DNA of 64,000 nt, taken from assembly GCF_024055605.1 (NCBI RefSeq), contig NZ_JAMXLX010000004.1, forward strand, positions 62,001-126,000, in the 5' to 3' direction. The position numbers and the translations under genes were made by a program. The number at the start of each line of letters is the position of its first letter. The first letter of the stretch is position 1. Source of the DNA: Ciceribacter sichuanensis. GTDB taxonomy: Bacteria; Pseudomonadota; Alphaproteobacteria; Rhizobiales; Rhizobiaceae. Under the pieces are notes generated by a model, which was given only the letters and a program-made list of their open reading frames with translations, did no database searches and was not told the origin of the DNA. Shown in pieces: positions 26,943-36,324 of the stretch.

Positions 26943-28052
26943 TCATTCCGCTGCCTCGGCGCGAGTGGCGTTAATATCGCCGCGCGCGGCTTCGAAGTCG
27001 CGGCGCATTCGGCGAACGAGATCGAGTTCGGCCTGAAAGTCGACATAATGCGGCAGCTTGAGGTGCTCCACGAAGCCCGTGGCCTGCACGTTGTCGGAAT
27101 GCGAGATGACGAATTCCTCGTCCTGCGCCGGAGCGACGATGTCCTCGCCGAGTTCGGTTGCGCGTAGCGCCCGGTCCACCAGCGACATCGCCATGGCCTT
27201 GCGCTCGCTCTGGCCGAACACGAGGCCGTAACCGCGGGTGAATTGCGGCGGCGCCTTGGCCGAGCCCTTGAACTGGTTCACCATCTGGCATTCGGTCACG
27301 CGGATCGGGCCGAGCGAAACGGCAAATCCGAGTTCTGCCACCTCTATCTCCACCTCCACCTCGCCGATGCGGATTTCGCCTGCGAAGGGATGCGTGCGGC
27401 CATAGCCGCGCTGGGTGGAATAGGCTAGCGCCAGCAGGAAACCCTCGTCACCGCGCGCCAGTGCCTGCAGGCGCAGGTCTCGCGTCATCGGAAACTCGAT
27501 CGGCTCGCGGGTGATGTCGCCGGCCAGGTGGTCCTCCGGAAGGTCCCCGTCGGCTTCGACCAGACCTTCCTCGGCAAGGATGTCGGAGACCCGCATCACC
27601 GCTTCGTCGGAAGTCTGCCGGCGGGCGGGTTCCTCCACCGCGCCGTCTTCCAGCATCGAGACATCGAGCAGACGGTGGGTATAGTCGAAGGTCGGTCCGA
27701 GCAGCTGACCACCCGGCAGGTCCTTGTAGGTCGCCGAGATACGCCGCTCCACGCGCATGCGGCCGGTGTCTATCGGGACGGAATAGCCGAAGCGCGGCAA
27801 TGTCGTGCGATAGGCCCTGAGCAGGAAGATCGCCTCGATCATGTCGCCCCGCGCCTGCTTGACGGAGAGGGCGGCAAGCGCCTGGTCATGCAGCGACGCC
27901 TCGGCCATGACGCGGTCGACGGCGAGCCCGAGCTGTTCGACGATCTGCTCGATGGTGAGTGAAGGTAGCGAACGATCGCCCCGGCGTCGGTCGGCGAGCA
28001 GGCGATGGGCATTGGCGATGGCCGCCTCGCCACCCTTTACGGCAACATACAT
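26943..28052 (-). CDS. phnI: C-P lyase core subunit PhnI
   Basis: PhnI (369 residues) is the nucleosidase-like subunit that, with PhnG, H and L, swaps adenine of ATP for methylphosphonate. MYVAVKGGEAAI is the typical N-terminus. PRFGYSVPIDTGRMRVERRISATYKDLPGGQLLGPTFDYTHRLLD and the late HVEHLKLPHYVDFQAELD-like region (here FVEHLKLPHYVDFQ) are family hallmarks. It starts four bases after phnH. Confidence 0.97.
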   Translation of the reverse strand: MYVAVKGGEAAIANAHRLLADRRRGDRSLPSLTIEQIVEQLGLAVDRVMAEASLHDQALAALSVKQARGDMIEAIFLLRAYRTTLPRFGYSVPIDTGRMRVERRISATYKDLPGGQLLGPTFDYTHRLLDVSMLEDGAVEEPARRQTSDEAVMRVSDILAEEGLVEADGDLPEDHLAGDITREPIEFPMTRDLRLQALARGDEGFLLALAYSTQRGYGRTHPFAGEIRIGEVEVEIEVAELGFAVSLGPIRVTECQMVNQFKGSAKAPPQFTRGYGLVFGQSERKAMAMSLVDRALRATELGEDIVAPAQDEEFVISHSDNVQATGFVEHLKLPHYVDFQAELDLVRRMRRDFEAARGDINATRAEAAE

Positions 28053-28056
28053 GGTT

Positions 28057-28665
28057 TCACATCTCCCTTGCGGTGATCTTGCATGTCCGCGGCAGGCCCA
28101 GCATCTCGCTGCCTGCCGTCAGCACCACATCGACGCCGCGCGGGAAAAGCGCCCGGTTGTCGGCCCACTGCCTGAGAAACATTTCCGGCAGTCCCTTCGG
28201 CGCGATATGCGTCGTTTCCCGAATGCCGGGGCCGGTGAGCGCGAGGCCCGGCCCGCCTTCCAGGCTTGCGACCTCGATGACGATGGTCGTCGAACGGTCC
28301 GGATATTCCTGGGTGCCGGAGGAAAAGAGGCCGAAGGAGGCGAGCGCGGTTCCGGCCTCCGCGAAGGCGAAGCGGGCCTCGACCTTCTCCCGGGTCAGCG
28401 GTGCGCTGGTATGGAAGGAGATCCAATCGGCGACCGGCGATCTGGAAAGACCGGCGGAGAGCCAGACCGGCGTGTCGTGGTCGCAAAGCGTCAGCGCAAT
28501 GGCGCCGGCAGCAGCACCCAGCGGTGCCGGCGGATCGACATGCGGCGTAACGGCGCGAATGCTGCCCGGGCGGGCCATGCAGTCCATCAGCGTGCGAAAG
28601 ACGCTCTGGGCGTGAAAGACCGGTTCGGTGAAACCGCCGGTCAAGGCATCGGTCTTCGGATCCAT
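28057..28665 (-). CDS. phnH: C-P lyase core subunit PhnH
   Basis: A 202-residue homodimeric subunit with a PLP-transferase-like fold lacking cofactor residues, which scaffolds the PhnGHIJ complex. GGFTEPVFHAQSVFRTLMDCMARPG is the conserved N-terminal segment, and GPGI and FPRGVDVVL follow in the second half. The ATG overlaps the phnG stop (TGATG). Confidence 0.96.
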   Translation of the reverse strand: MDPKTDALTGGFTEPVFHAQSVFRTLMDCMARPGSIRAVTPHVDPPAPLGAAAGAIALTLCDHDTPVWLSAGLSRSPVADWISFHTSAPLTREKVEARFAFAEAGTALASFGLFSSGTQEYPDRSTTIVIEVASLEGGPGLALTGPGIRETTHIAPKGLPEMFLRQWADNRALFPRGVDVVLTAGSEMLGLPRTCKITAREM

Positions 28666-29135
28666 CAGTCCTCTCCCCTTACCATGGTGAAGAAATCCAC
28701 GCGGGTCGCTGCCGTCTCTTCCGCCTTGGCGCGTTCCTCGGCTGCGATGCGGGTGGCGACCGGCTCGAGCAACCGGGCTTCGATGAGCGGCCGGTATTCA
28801 GTCTCCTGCCACATCGCATCGAAGATCGCCGCAAGGCGGGCGCGGCTGCGGTCGGTGCCGAGCACATGGCCGTGGCCGACGGTGCCGGAGGAAAGCCGGA
28901 TGGTGGCGCGGCTGACGGTGGCCTCGCCGAGATTGAAGGCCGCGCCGCCGCCGCCAATGCGCCCGCGCACCATTACGAGGCCGGTTTCCGGTCCGCGCAA
29001 CGGTGAAAAGTCGGGCTTCTGTTCAAGCGCCTCCCAGACAGATTTCAACTCGGTGGCGGTCGCCCTCGCAAGAAGGTCCGTCACCCACTTTCTCTGCGGC
29101 GCGCCGGCCGCCTCGTGTTGTTTTGCCGTGTCCAT
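28665..29135 (-). CDS. phnG: C-P lyase core subunit PhnG
   Basis: A 156-residue subunit of the C-P lyase core. The conserved segment is GLVMVRGRIGGGGAAFNLGEATVSRATIRLSSG followed by GHGHVLGTDR. The frame also allows TTG at 29141; I chose the ATG two codons later. It is the first gene of phnGHIJKL, with a Pho-box repeat and a GntR-type dyad between it and divergent phnF. Confidence 0.95.
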   Translation of the reverse strand: MDTAKQHEAAGAPQRKWVTDLLARATATELKSVWEALEQKPDFSPLRGPETGLVMVRGRIGGGGAAFNLGEATVSRATIRLSSGTVGHGHVLGTDRSRARLAAIFDAMWQETEYRPLIEARLLEPVATRIAAEERAKAEETAATRVDFFTMVRGED

Positions 29136-29151
29136 TGCCAAATCCCGAAAT

Positions 29152-29167
29152 GTCTATTAATATAGAC
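29152..29167. promoter_or_regulatory. Candidate PhnF operator
   Basis: GTCTAT-TAAT-ATAGAC is a perfect dyad with 6-bp arms. The half-site GTCTA/TAGAC is that of HutC-subfamily GntR repressors, the class to which the adjacent PhnF belongs. It lies 17 bp upstream of the phnG ATG, where binding would block phnG transcription. Confidence 0.6.
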
Positions 29168-29202
29168 GACCATACAAGTTAGGTTATAGCTACCAATCGA
29201 GC

Positions 29203-29220
29203 GTGACAAGCGTGTGACAT
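29203..29220 (-). promoter_or_regulatory. Pho box upstream of phnG, overlapping the phnF start codon
   Basis: On the minus strand ATGTCAC, ACGC, TTGTCAC: two 7-bp direct repeats at an 11-bp period, each matching CTGTCA(T/C) at 6 of 7. It is followed by TATAAC about 14 bp downstream as a possible -10. It predicts PhoB-dependent induction of phnG under phosphate starvation. Its left edge covers the first bases of the phnF ATG. Confidence 0.7.
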
Positions 29221-29956
29221 GGCTGATGTAGGAACGGTACAAAGACAGAAGGGCGTGGCGCTCTGGCGCCAGATCTCCGACAAGATCAGGGCGAATATTT
29301 CGGCCGGGGAATACGATGCCACCGGCATGGTGCCGCCCGAGACAGTGCTGGCCGAGCAGTTCGGGGTAAACCGCCATACGATCCGCAGCGCGCTTGCCGC
29401 GCTCGGGCAGGAGGGCATCGTTCGCGCCATGCAGGGCCGCGGAACGATGATCGAGGTGAAGGACCGCTTCAATTTCCCGATCGGCCTGCGCACCCGCTTC
29501 ACGCAGGGCATCGGCCGTCAGGCGCGCGACATCGAAGGGTTTCTCCTGTCATCGGCGCGCGAACTTGCCACGGCGGAAGTCGCCCGCTGGCTGAAGCTTG
29601 CGCCTGGAACCGAGGTCATAAGGCTGGAAGCGGTTCGCAAGGCCGATGGCCGTGCCCTTTCGCGGGCAACGACATGGTTTCCTGCAGCCCGTTTCGAGGG
29701 CATTGCGGAAATTTTTGCTAAAACGGGGTCGGTGACGAAGGCGTTGTCGGAGTTCGGCGTTGGCGATTATCTGCGCGACACAACGGAAATCACCGCCCGG
29801 CACGCGGAGCCCGATGACGTTGCCACGCTGGAACTGACACCGGGCGCGATCGTTCTCGTCACCCGGGCGCTCAATACCGATCTCGACGGGCAACCGATCC
29901 AGTATTCGATAACGCGCTTTCCCGCGGATCGTGTTCAGTTCACCATCGGTGCCTGA
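29219..29956 (+). CDS. phnF: GntR/HutC-family phosphonate regulator PhnF
   Basis: A 245-residue repressor-type regulator. The N-terminal winged helix shows ETVLAEQFGVNRHTIRSALAALGQEGIVRAMQGRGTMIE (about 40-78), and a UTRA effector domain (about 95-240) ends in RFPADRVQFTI. It is divergent from phnG with an 83-bp gap holding a matching dyad and a Pho box, so it probably represses phnGHIJKL and itself. Effector unknown. Confidence 0.93.
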   Translation: MADVGTVQRQKGVALWRQISDKIRANISAGEYDATGMVPPETVLAEQFGVNRHTIRSALAALGQEGIVRAMQGRGTMIEVKDRFNFPIGLRTRFTQGIGRQARDIEGFLLSSARELATAEVARWLKLAPGTEVIRLEAVRKADGRALSRATTWFPAARFEGIAEIFAKTGSVTKALSEFGVGDYLRDTTEITARHAEPDDVATLELTPGAIVLVTRALNTDLDGQPIQYSITRFPADRVQFTIGA

Positions 29957-29976
29957 TCGGGTGAAATGATCGAAGG

Positions 29977-30006
29977 AAAAAGGGCGCGCCGGTCTCCAGC
30001 GCGCCC
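29977..30006 (-). terminator. Intrinsic terminator of gpmA
   Basis: A perfect 8-bp stem (GGGCGCGC / GCGCGCCC) with 9-nt loop, followed on the minus strand by TTTTT. It sits ten bases past the gpmA stop and may also slow plus-strand readthrough from phnF. Confidence 0.8.
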
Positions 30007-30015
30007 TGATAATGT

Positions 30016-30651
30016 TTAGTGGGCGCCGGACATGTCGCCGAGCACTTCCTTGGAAGCGACGGTGGAATCGGCCTTGAGCTTGTAGACCATCGGCACGCCG
30101 GTCGCGAGGTTGAGCTTGAGGATCTCTTCCTTGGAAAGGCGGTCGAGCACCATCACGAGGGCGCGCAGCGAATTGCCGTGGGCGGCGACCAGAACCGTTT
30201 CACCCCTGAGAACGCGCGGCAGGATTTCCGTCATGTAATAGGGCCAGACGCGTGCGCCGGTGTCGCGCAGGCTTTCGCCGCCCGGAGGCGGAACGTCGTA
30301 GGAGCGGCGCCAGACATGCACCTGTTCCTCGCCCCACTTGGCGCGGGCGTCGTCCTTGTTGAGGCCGGAGAGATCGCCGTAGTCACGCTCGTTCAGCGCT
30401 TCGTCGCGGATGGTCTCGAGGTTGGGCTGGCCGACATTGTCGAGCACGATCTGGCAGGTCTTCTGGGCGCGGCTGAGCGCCGAGGTGTAGGCGACATCGA
30501 ACTTGATGCCGTAGTCGGCAAGCGCCTTGCCGCCGGCATTGGCTTCCTGCACGCCAAGCTCCGTCAGGCCCGGATCACGCCAGCCGGTGAAAAGGTTCTT
30601 GAGGTTCCATTCGCTCTGGCCGTGACGCACGAGCACGAGAGTACCACTCAT
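30016..30651 (-). CDS. gpmA: 2,3-bisphosphoglycerate-dependent phosphoglycerate mutase
   Basis: Glycolytic enzyme interconverting 3- and 2-phosphoglycerate, 211 residues. The phospho-accepting His is in [12 protein letters not shown] near residue 10. [17 protein letters not shown] carries the catalytic Glu and [12 protein letters not shown] the second His. The shorter length (211 against about 250) is usual in alphaproteobacteria. ATG 30651 was taken over a start seven codons upstream. It follows dapB by 23 bp. Confidence 0.96.
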   Translation of the reverse strand: MSGTLVLVRHGQSEWNLKNLFTGWRDPGLTELGVQEANAGGKALADYGIKFDVAYTSALSRAQKTCQIVLDNVGQPNLETIRDEALNERDYGDLSGLNKDDARAKWGEEQVHVWRRSYDVPPPGGESLRDTGARVWPYYMTEILPRVLRGETVLVAAHGNSLRALVMVLDRLSKEEILKLNLATGVPMVYKLKADSTVASKEVLGDMSGAH

Positions 30652-30674
30652 TGCAAAAATCCTCCGAGGCAAAG

Positions 30675-31499
30675 TTATTTGGTGGGATTGAGCCCGAGCA
30701 CGTCGAGCATGGAATAGAGACCGGGCTTCTGATCATAGGCCCAAAGCGCCGCCTTGACCGCGCCGCGGGCGAAGATGGTGCGGTCGCCGGCACTGTGGGA
30801 GAGCGTCACCAACTCGCCTTCGCCGGCAAGGATGACCGAATGTTCGCCGATGACCGAGCCGCCGCGCAGCGTGGCAAAGCCTATGGAGCCGGTCTCGCGC
30901 GGGCCTGTATGGCCGTCGCGCACGCGCACCGAATGGCCGGCGAGGTCAATGTCGCGGCCCTTCGCGGCGGCTTCGCCGAGCAGCAGCGCGGTTCCCGAGG
31001 GAGCGTCCACCTTGTGCTTGTGGTGCATTTCCAGGACCTCGATGTCCCATCCGGCCGCGTCGAGCGCGCGGGCTGCCTGCTGCACGAGCACGGAGAGCAG
31101 GTTGACGCCGAGGCTCATATTGCCGGACTTGACGATCCGCGCATGGCGGGCGGCGGCCTCGATCTTGGCCTCGTGTTCCGGCTGGCAGCCGGTGGTGCCG
31201 ATCACATGGACGATGCGGGCCTGCGCCGCCAGCGCGGCAAATTCCGTCGTGGTCTGGGGCGCGGTGAAGTCGATCACCCCGTGGGCATCGAGGAAAGCCG
31301 AAAGCGGATCGTCGGTCACCACAACGCCGATCGGGCCCAGGCCCGCAATATCGCCGGCGTCCTTGCCGACCAGCGGTGAACCGGGGCGCACAACGGCCGC
31401 ATGAAGGGTCGCGCCTTCGGTCGCGTGAATGATGCGGATGAGCGCCTGGCCCATGCGCCCACCGGCACCGACGACGACGAGCTTCATTGCATCCTTCAT
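30675..31499 (-). CDS. dapB: 4-hydroxy-tetrahydrodipicolinate reductase
   Basis: Lysine and meso-diaminopimelate pathway reductase, 274 residues. The NAD(P) loop is [18 protein letters not shown] and the signature [21 protein letters not shown], with catalytic His pair and Lys, are present. A second ATG four codons later (31487, MKLVVVG) has AAGGA close by and is an alternative start. It is co-oriented with gpmA downstream and the exporter gene upstream. Confidence 0.96.
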   Translation of the reverse strand: MKDAMKLVVVGAGGRMGQALIRIIHATEGATLHAAVVRPGSPLVGKDAGDIAGLGPIGVVVTDDPLSAFLDAHGVIDFTAPQTTTEFAALAAQARIVHVIGTTGCQPEHEAKIEAAARHARIVKSGNMSLGVNLLSVLVQQAARALDAAGWDIEVLEMHHKHKVDAPSGTALLLGEAAAKGRDIDLAGHSVRVRDGHTGPRETGSIGFATLRGGSVIGEHSVILAGEGELVTLSHSAGDRTIFARGAVKAALWAYDQKPGLYSMLDVLGLNPTK

Positions 31500-31514
31500 G
31501 ATGGTACGCTGTCC

Positions 31515-33305
31515 CTAGCTGAGATCGTTTTGTGGGGCGGGCTGCAGGTTGTTGAGGCGAGCGTAGAGCCCGTCCGGACGCTGCGCAAGGCTCTCATGCG
31601 TGCCTTCCTCGGCGATCCGACCCTCATGCATGACGATGATCTTGTCGGCCTTGATGACGGTCGAGAGGCGGTGGGCGATCACGACCACGGTGCGGCCATG
31701 CATGGCCTGGTCGAGCGCCTTCTGCACGGCAGCCTCGGATTCGGTGTCGAGCGCAGACGTCGCCTCGTCGAGCAGCAGGATCGCTGCGTTGCGCACGAGA
31801 GCGCGGGCAATTGAAAGCCGCTGCCGCTGACCGCCGGAAAGGGTCACGCCGTTTTCGCCGACCGGCGTATCGTAGCCGAGAGGCTGCGCGGTGATGAAGT
31901 CGTGGGCATAGGCAAGCCGGGCCGCATCCTCGATTTCCGCATCCGTCGCATCCGGGCGACCGTAGCGGATGTTGTCGCGGATCGTGCCTTCGAAGAGGTA
32001 GGGCTGCTGCGAAACATAGGCGATGTGCTTGCGCAGCGATGCCTTGGTCACGTCGGCGATGTTCTGCCCATCGATCAGGATTTCGCCGCTCGAGGGATCG
32101 TAAAAGCGCGGGATGAGCGTAATGACGGTCGATTTGCCGGCGCCGGAGGGGCCGACGAGAGCGGTTGTCTTGCCGCCTTCGGCAACGAAATCGATGCCCT
32201 TGAGCACCTTCTCGTTTTCGCCATAGGCAAAGGTCACGCCGCGGAACTCGATCGATGCATCGGTGACCGCGAGATCGGCCGCACCCGGCTTTTCCCGCTG
32301 GTGTGGCTGCATGTCGAGAATTTCGTAGATCATCCGCGCATTGACGACGGCGCGTTCCATCTGCACCTGCAGCTTGGCGAGCCGCTTGGCCGGTTCATAG
32401 GCCATCAGCAATGCGGTGACAAAGGAGAAGAAGGCGCCCGGCAGCATGCCACCATAGATCGAGCGGAAGGCCGCATAGGCAATAACGCTGGAAATCGCCA
32501 CACCGGCAAAGGTTTCGGTGAGCGGCGAGGTGCGCTCCGAGAGCCGCGCGATCCGGTTCGACCGCTTCTCGGCAGACTCGATGGTGACGCTGACCTTGCG
32601 TTCGAGCTGCTCTTCCATCGTGAAGGCCTTGACGATGGCGATGCCCTGCACCGTCTCCTGCATCGCCCCCAGCACATGGCTGTTGAAGATGATCGCTTCC
32701 TTTGTCGCAGCGCGTAGGCGCTTGGAAATGTAGCGCAGCGCATAGAGAAGCGGCGGAGCGACCACGAAGACGATCAGCGTCAGCATCGGGTCCTTGAAGA
32801 TCATCACGCCGATCAGCGCGATGAGGCTCAAGAGGTCGCGCGCCGTCGAGGTCACCGTCAGGTTGAGCACGTCGCGGATGCCGTTGATGTTCTGGCTGAT
32901 CTGGGCGGCGAGATGGGCCGAGCGGGATTCGTTGAAGTAGCCGAGCGACAGCGTCATCAGATGGGCGAAGAGCCGGCGCTGGTAACGCGCCACGATGTTG
33001 TTGCCGATCTTCGAAAGAGTCACGGCCTGACCGTAGCCTGCAAACCCGCGCAGCACGAAGGCGGCGAGGATGGAGCCGCAGATCAGCCAGACGAGGTCGG
33101 CGCGCTTGTTGGCGAAGGCCTCGTTGACCACGGATTCCATGATCCACGCGGTAAAGGCGGTGGTGAGGGCGACAGTCGCCAGACAGATGACGGCGAATAT
33201 GTATCCGCGGATGTGGGCGCGGCCGTTTTCGGCGATGATGCGTTTGAGGACTGCCGTCACGCTGTTCGAGCTGATAGCGGTCGTCTGTGTTCTGGAGGCG
33301 TCCAA
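31515..33305 (-). CDS. MsbA-type ABC exporter (fused membrane and ATPase domains)
   Basis: A 596-residue half-transporter. Six membrane segments span about 35-315, then the ATPase domain with Walker A GPSGAGKSTVI, Q-loop VSQQPYLFEGT, signature [14 protein letters not shown], Walker B ILLLDEATSALD and H-loop IAHRLST. The family includes lipid A/lipid flippases and drug exporters; substrate cannot be read. The start appears to be TTG at 33305 (GGGGA eleven bases ahead); a GTG 16 codons later is possible. It lies downstream of mgsA-glk on the same strand. Confidence 0.92.
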   Translation of the reverse strand: MDASRTQTTAISSNSVTAVLKRIIAENGRAHIRGYIFAVICLATVALTTAFTAWIMESVVNEAFANKRADLVWLICGSILAAFVLRGFAGYGQAVTLSKIGNNIVARYQRRLFAHLMTLSLGYFNESRSAHLAAQISQNINGIRDVLNLTVTSTARDLLSLIALIGVMIFKDPMLTLIVFVVAPPLLYALRYISKRLRAATKEAIIFNSHVLGAMQETVQGIAIVKAFTMEEQLERKVSVTIESAEKRSNRIARLSERTSPLTETFAGVAISSVIAYAAFRSIYGGMLPGAFFSFVTALLMAYEPAKRLAKLQVQMERAVVNARMIYEILDMQPHQREKPGAADLAVTDASIEFRGVTFAYGENEKVLKGIDFVAEGGKTTALVGPSGAGKSTVITLIPRFYDPSSGEILIDGQNIADVTKASLRKHIAYVSQQPYLFEGTIRDNIRYGRPDATDAEIEDAARLAYAHDFITAQPLGYDTPVGENGVTLSGGQRQRLSIARALVRNAAILLLDEATSALDTESEAAVQKALDQAMHGRTVVVIAHRLSTVIKADKIIVMHEGRIAEEGTHESLAQRPDGLYARLNNLQPAPQNDLS

Positions 33306-33425
33306 AATGAGGCCAATCCCCGTGAAACTGGGTCGTTGCGGGCGTCATGCCCTCTTTCTGCGCGCTCTATAGCCAGTGGAGGGCCGTTTGGCCATAGCCA
33401 ATTGCTGCGCGGGCGAAAGGGCGGG

Positions 33426-34448
33426 TCAGCCGCGCCAGCGCCGCCCGTCGGTCGCAAGCCCGAAACTGCTGGGTGTGCGGGCATAAGTGGCAAGTCCCGA
33501 AAGCGCCGCTTGCGGATGCGTGACGACGAAGGTCGGAATGGTCTTCATCAGGTGGCTGTGCGGTGCCTTGTCTTCGAAAGCCTGACGGAATTCCGGCCTC
33601 TTCAGCGCCGGAATGATCTTTTGCGAGATGCCGCCGGCAAGGAAGACGCCGCCGCGCGCCATGAAGATCAGCGCCATGTCGCCGGCAACACGCCCGAGAT
33701 AGGTAGAAAAAAGAGAGATCGTCTCGACAGCGACCGGATCTGCCCCGGAAAGCGCATTGGTCGTCACTTCGGCCGGATCCTTGTAGACCGGCTCGATGCC
33801 GCTTGCGGCGCAGACGGCGCCGTAGATGTTGAGAATGCCCCGGCCGCACAGCAATTGCTCGGCCGAAATGCGCCCCTCGATCGGCGTCAGATGCGGGAAG
33901 ATCTCATAGTCGCGCTCGCTCCTCGGTCCGACATCCACATGTCCGCCTTCGCCGGGAACCGGAAACCACATGTGCTGGGCATGCACGAGGCCGGCAACGC
34001 CAAGCCCGGTGCCCGGACCCAGAACGACACGCGAGGCAAGCGAAGTGTCGCCGTGATCGCCGATCGGCTCGCGATATTGATCGGCAGGCGATGCAATCGC
34101 CAGCGCCTGCGCCTCGAAATCGTTGACAACAAGCACGTCGGAAAATCCGAGGTCCGAGATCATCGCCTTGGGACGCACGACCCAGTCGCAATTGGTCAGC
34201 GGGATCTCGTCGTCATTGATCGGGCCGGCAATCGCGAGGATCGCCGAGCGCGGCTGGATCGATGTCTTGTCGAGAACCGTGACCTGGATCGCCTCGTCGA
34301 TGGTCGCGAAATCCGCGGTATGCACGTTCGGAAACTGCTTCGGCTCGGCATAGGCGTCGATCAGGATGGAGAAGCGCGCATTCGTGCCCCCGATGTCGCC
34401 GATCAGGATGGGAAACGTGAGCTGTTCGTTTTCGAGGGACTTGGGCAT
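33426..34448 (-). CDS. glk: Glucokinase
   Basis: Cytoplasmic ATP-dependent glucokinase of the bacterial Glk family, 340 residues. The phosphate loop is [13 protein letters not shown], the catalytic Asp is in [23 protein letters not shown] is the second nucleotide loop, and [11 protein letters not shown] supplies sugar contacts. [12 protein letters not shown] is the adenosine motif. ATG 34448, 30 bp after mgsA. Confidence 0.95.
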   Translation of the reverse strand: MPKSLENEQLTFPILIGDIGGTNARFSILIDAYAEPKQFPNVHTADFATIDEAIQVTVLDKTSIQPRSAILAIAGPINDDEIPLTNCDWVVRPKAMISDLGFSDVLVVNDFEAQALAIASPADQYREPIGDHGDTSLASRVVLGPGTGLGVAGLVHAQHMWFPVPGEGGHVDVGPRSERDYEIFPHLTPIEGRISAEQLLCGRGILNIYGAVCAASGIEPVYKDPAEVTTNALSGADPVAVETISLFSTYLGRVAGDMALIFMARGGVFLAGGISQKIIPALKRPEFRQAFEDKAPHSHLMKTIPTFVVTHPQAALSGLATYARTPSSFGLATDGRRWRG

Positions 34449-34478
34449 GGCGGGTTCCGTATCGGACCTTTTAGGGGC

Positions 34479-34865
34479 TCAGGCGCCAAGGGCGCCGGGG
34501 GTCAGGAGAATCTCTGCGGTGGCGCGGTTCAGGGCCATCGGAATATCGTAGACCGTTGCGAGCCGCATCAGGGCTTTTACATCGACATCATGAGGCATGG
34601 ATGTCAAAGGGTCGACGAAGAAGATCAACATGTCGACCTCGCCCGTCGCGATCATCGCGCCGATCTGCTGGTCGCCGCCGAGCGGGCCGCTTTTCAGGCG
34701 TGTGACGTCAAGTGAGGGACAGGCTTCCTTGATGCGCCCTCCGGTCGTGCCTGTTGCAACGATGCGCCGCCTGGAAAGCTCGGCCTCGTGCCGGCGGGCG
34801 AATTCCGCCATATCGTCCTTCTTCTGGTCGTGGGCAATCAGGGCGATACATTTCAGAGCGGTCAC
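34479..34865 (-). CDS. mgsA: Methylglyoxal synthase
   Basis: Converts dihydroxyacetone phosphate to methylglyoxal and phosphate, a bypass when sugar phosphates accumulate. It has 128 residues with [13 protein letters not shown], the phosphate loop [25 protein letters not shown] and catalytic Asp in [14 protein letters not shown]. The start is GTG. Its pairing with glk suggests a link to sugar uptake. Confidence 0.96.
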   Translation of the reverse strand: MTALKCIALIAHDQKKDDMAEFARRHEAELSRRRIVATGTTGGRIKEACPSLDVTRLKSGPLGGDQQIGAMIATGEVDMLIFFVDPLTSMPHDVDVKALMRLATVYDIPMALNRATAEILLTPGALGA

Positions 34866-34977
34866 GAAGCGCCTCGGTCCGGATATTCAATCGATTTGAC
34901 TGCCTTCTATCGCAGCCGGAAGCGCTTGAAAAGCCCGACCCAGAGTAAGGAGCCGGGCAAGACCGGTGAGCGCGTGT

Positions 34978-36051
34978 TCAATTGCCGGCCGGACGGGGCA
35001 GCGGAACCGGAACATCGACCGGCGGAGCGTCCGGCATCTGGGCCGCGATGGCCGAACCTGCTGCTGCCGGTTGCGGCGGCGAAGTCAGTGCCGAAACGGG
35101 GGGCGCTCCGTTGGCGGAATAGGTTGCCGCCCACTCGCTGTCTACAGCTGGAGACTTGAGCACCAGGGAGCAGGCCTTCGGCAGGTCGGCAAGCTGCATC
35201 GGCTTCGGCTTGGGCGCGGGCTTCGCGTTCGGGTCTTTCTTCGGCTTTGCCCAGGGTTCGTCGGTAAACCACCAGGCCAGCGACTTGTCGCAGCCGTCGC
35301 CGGGCGGAATATCGGCCTGATCCTTGCAGCCCACGGCATCGGCGGGGCATTTGATGCGGACGTGGAAATGGTAATCATGACCGTAATAGGGGCGCACCTT
35401 GCCGAGATTGGTGCGGTCGCCCTGCCATGTGTCGCAAAGCTTCTTCTTGATCGCGGGATTGACGAAGATACGCTCCACTTGCGGGTAGCTCGCCGCCCGC
35501 ATGATCACGCGCGCCTGCCCCGGCGTCCACGCTTTCTCATTGATGGTGAGGAACTTCTTGGTGTCGAGCATCGAAGTGGCCGAGATGTTTTCCCGTTCGG
35601 CCGCCGTCAGCGTGCGCGAGGGCATCGGCGTCAGCCAGATGTCGGCGTCGAGCCCGATCTGGTGGGAGGCATGGCCGGTCAACATCGGCCCGCCGCGCGG
35701 CTGCGAGATGTCGCCGAGCAGGAGGCCCGGCCATCCGTCGTATTTCGCGGCATCCTGCGAAAGCCGCTCGAGCAGGGTGATCATCTGCGGATGGCCCCAG
35801 CGGCGGTTGCGCGAAAGGCGCATCGCCTGCCACGTCGGTCCATCGGTCGGAATGGCGACGGCGCCGGCAAGACAGCCCTTAGAATAGAAGCCGTAGGAAC
35901 TCGGCTCCGCCCGTGTTGGCAGCTTCACCCCGCCGAAGAGTTCCTTGGCGGGCGGGCCGTCGGCCGCCCATCCGTCCGCGATGGCGCCCGCCATGCTTGC
36001 CGTAAAGGCCAGCACCAACGCCAGCCGCCTCGAAACAGTTCTCATCATCAT
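34978..36051 (-). CDS. mepA: Penicillin-insensitive murein endopeptidase MepA
   Basis: Periplasmic LAS-family zinc endopeptidase cutting D-Ala-mDAP cross-links. The signal peptide (MMMRTVSRRLALVLAF, then ADGWAADG) precedes the catalytic domain. Metal ligands are in TGHASHQIGLDADIW (H-x6-D) and YYGHDYHFHVRI (HxH). The C-terminal 70 residues are Pro/Lys-rich and end in VPVPLPRPAGN. The start is uncertain: I took ATG 36051 (357 residues); ATG 36066 and GTG 36075 are in frame, but spacing from GGAGG is poor for both. Confidence 0.92.
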   Translation of the reverse strand: MMMRTVSRRLALVLAFTASMAGAIADGWAADGPPAKELFGGVKLPTRAEPSSYGFYSKGCLAGAVAIPTDGPTWQAMRLSRNRRWGHPQMITLLERLSQDAAKYDGWPGLLLGDISQPRGGPMLTGHASHQIGLDADIWLTPMPSRTLTAAERENISATSMLDTKKFLTINEKAWTPGQARVIMRAASYPQVERIFVNPAIKKKLCDTWQGDRTNLGKVRPYYGHDYHFHVRIKCPADAVGCKDQADIPPGDGCDKSLAWWFTDEPWAKPKKDPNAKPAPKPKPMQLADLPKACSLVLKSPAVDSEWAATYSANGAPPVSALTSPPQPAAAGSAIAAQMPDAPPVDVPVPLPRPAGN

Positions 36052-36324
36052 GCCCGCCCGCCGCATTTCCTCCACCCGCTTCGCCGGGTGATTTGCTTCA
36101 AGTTTAACCTGAATGCCGATTTTGTTGAATCCGTGATCTCAGGCGTGTCGCGATCTTTCAGATTCGCTCCTTTCGCCTTCGGTCTTTTGTTCATCGCATG
36201 TCGTTGCCGCAAAACCGCTGCTCACTTTTGCGCGACATGCTTTAATCGTGATCTCCCTCCGGTCTGTTTTTTGCCGAGGTTTGGCCTATGCTCATGCCAA
36301 CGGAAAACAACTGGGGTGATTTGC

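Noticed and set aside
23792..29135. Horizontal acquisition of the phn locus
   Set aside because: Codon use and GC3 match the flanking housekeeping genes, with no integrase, tRNA boundary or repeats at the ends.
34966..36324. Upstream extension giving a 1068-residue YejA fusion
   Set aside because: The first 450 codons are the antisense of mepA; the real protein begins at the signal peptide at 36325.
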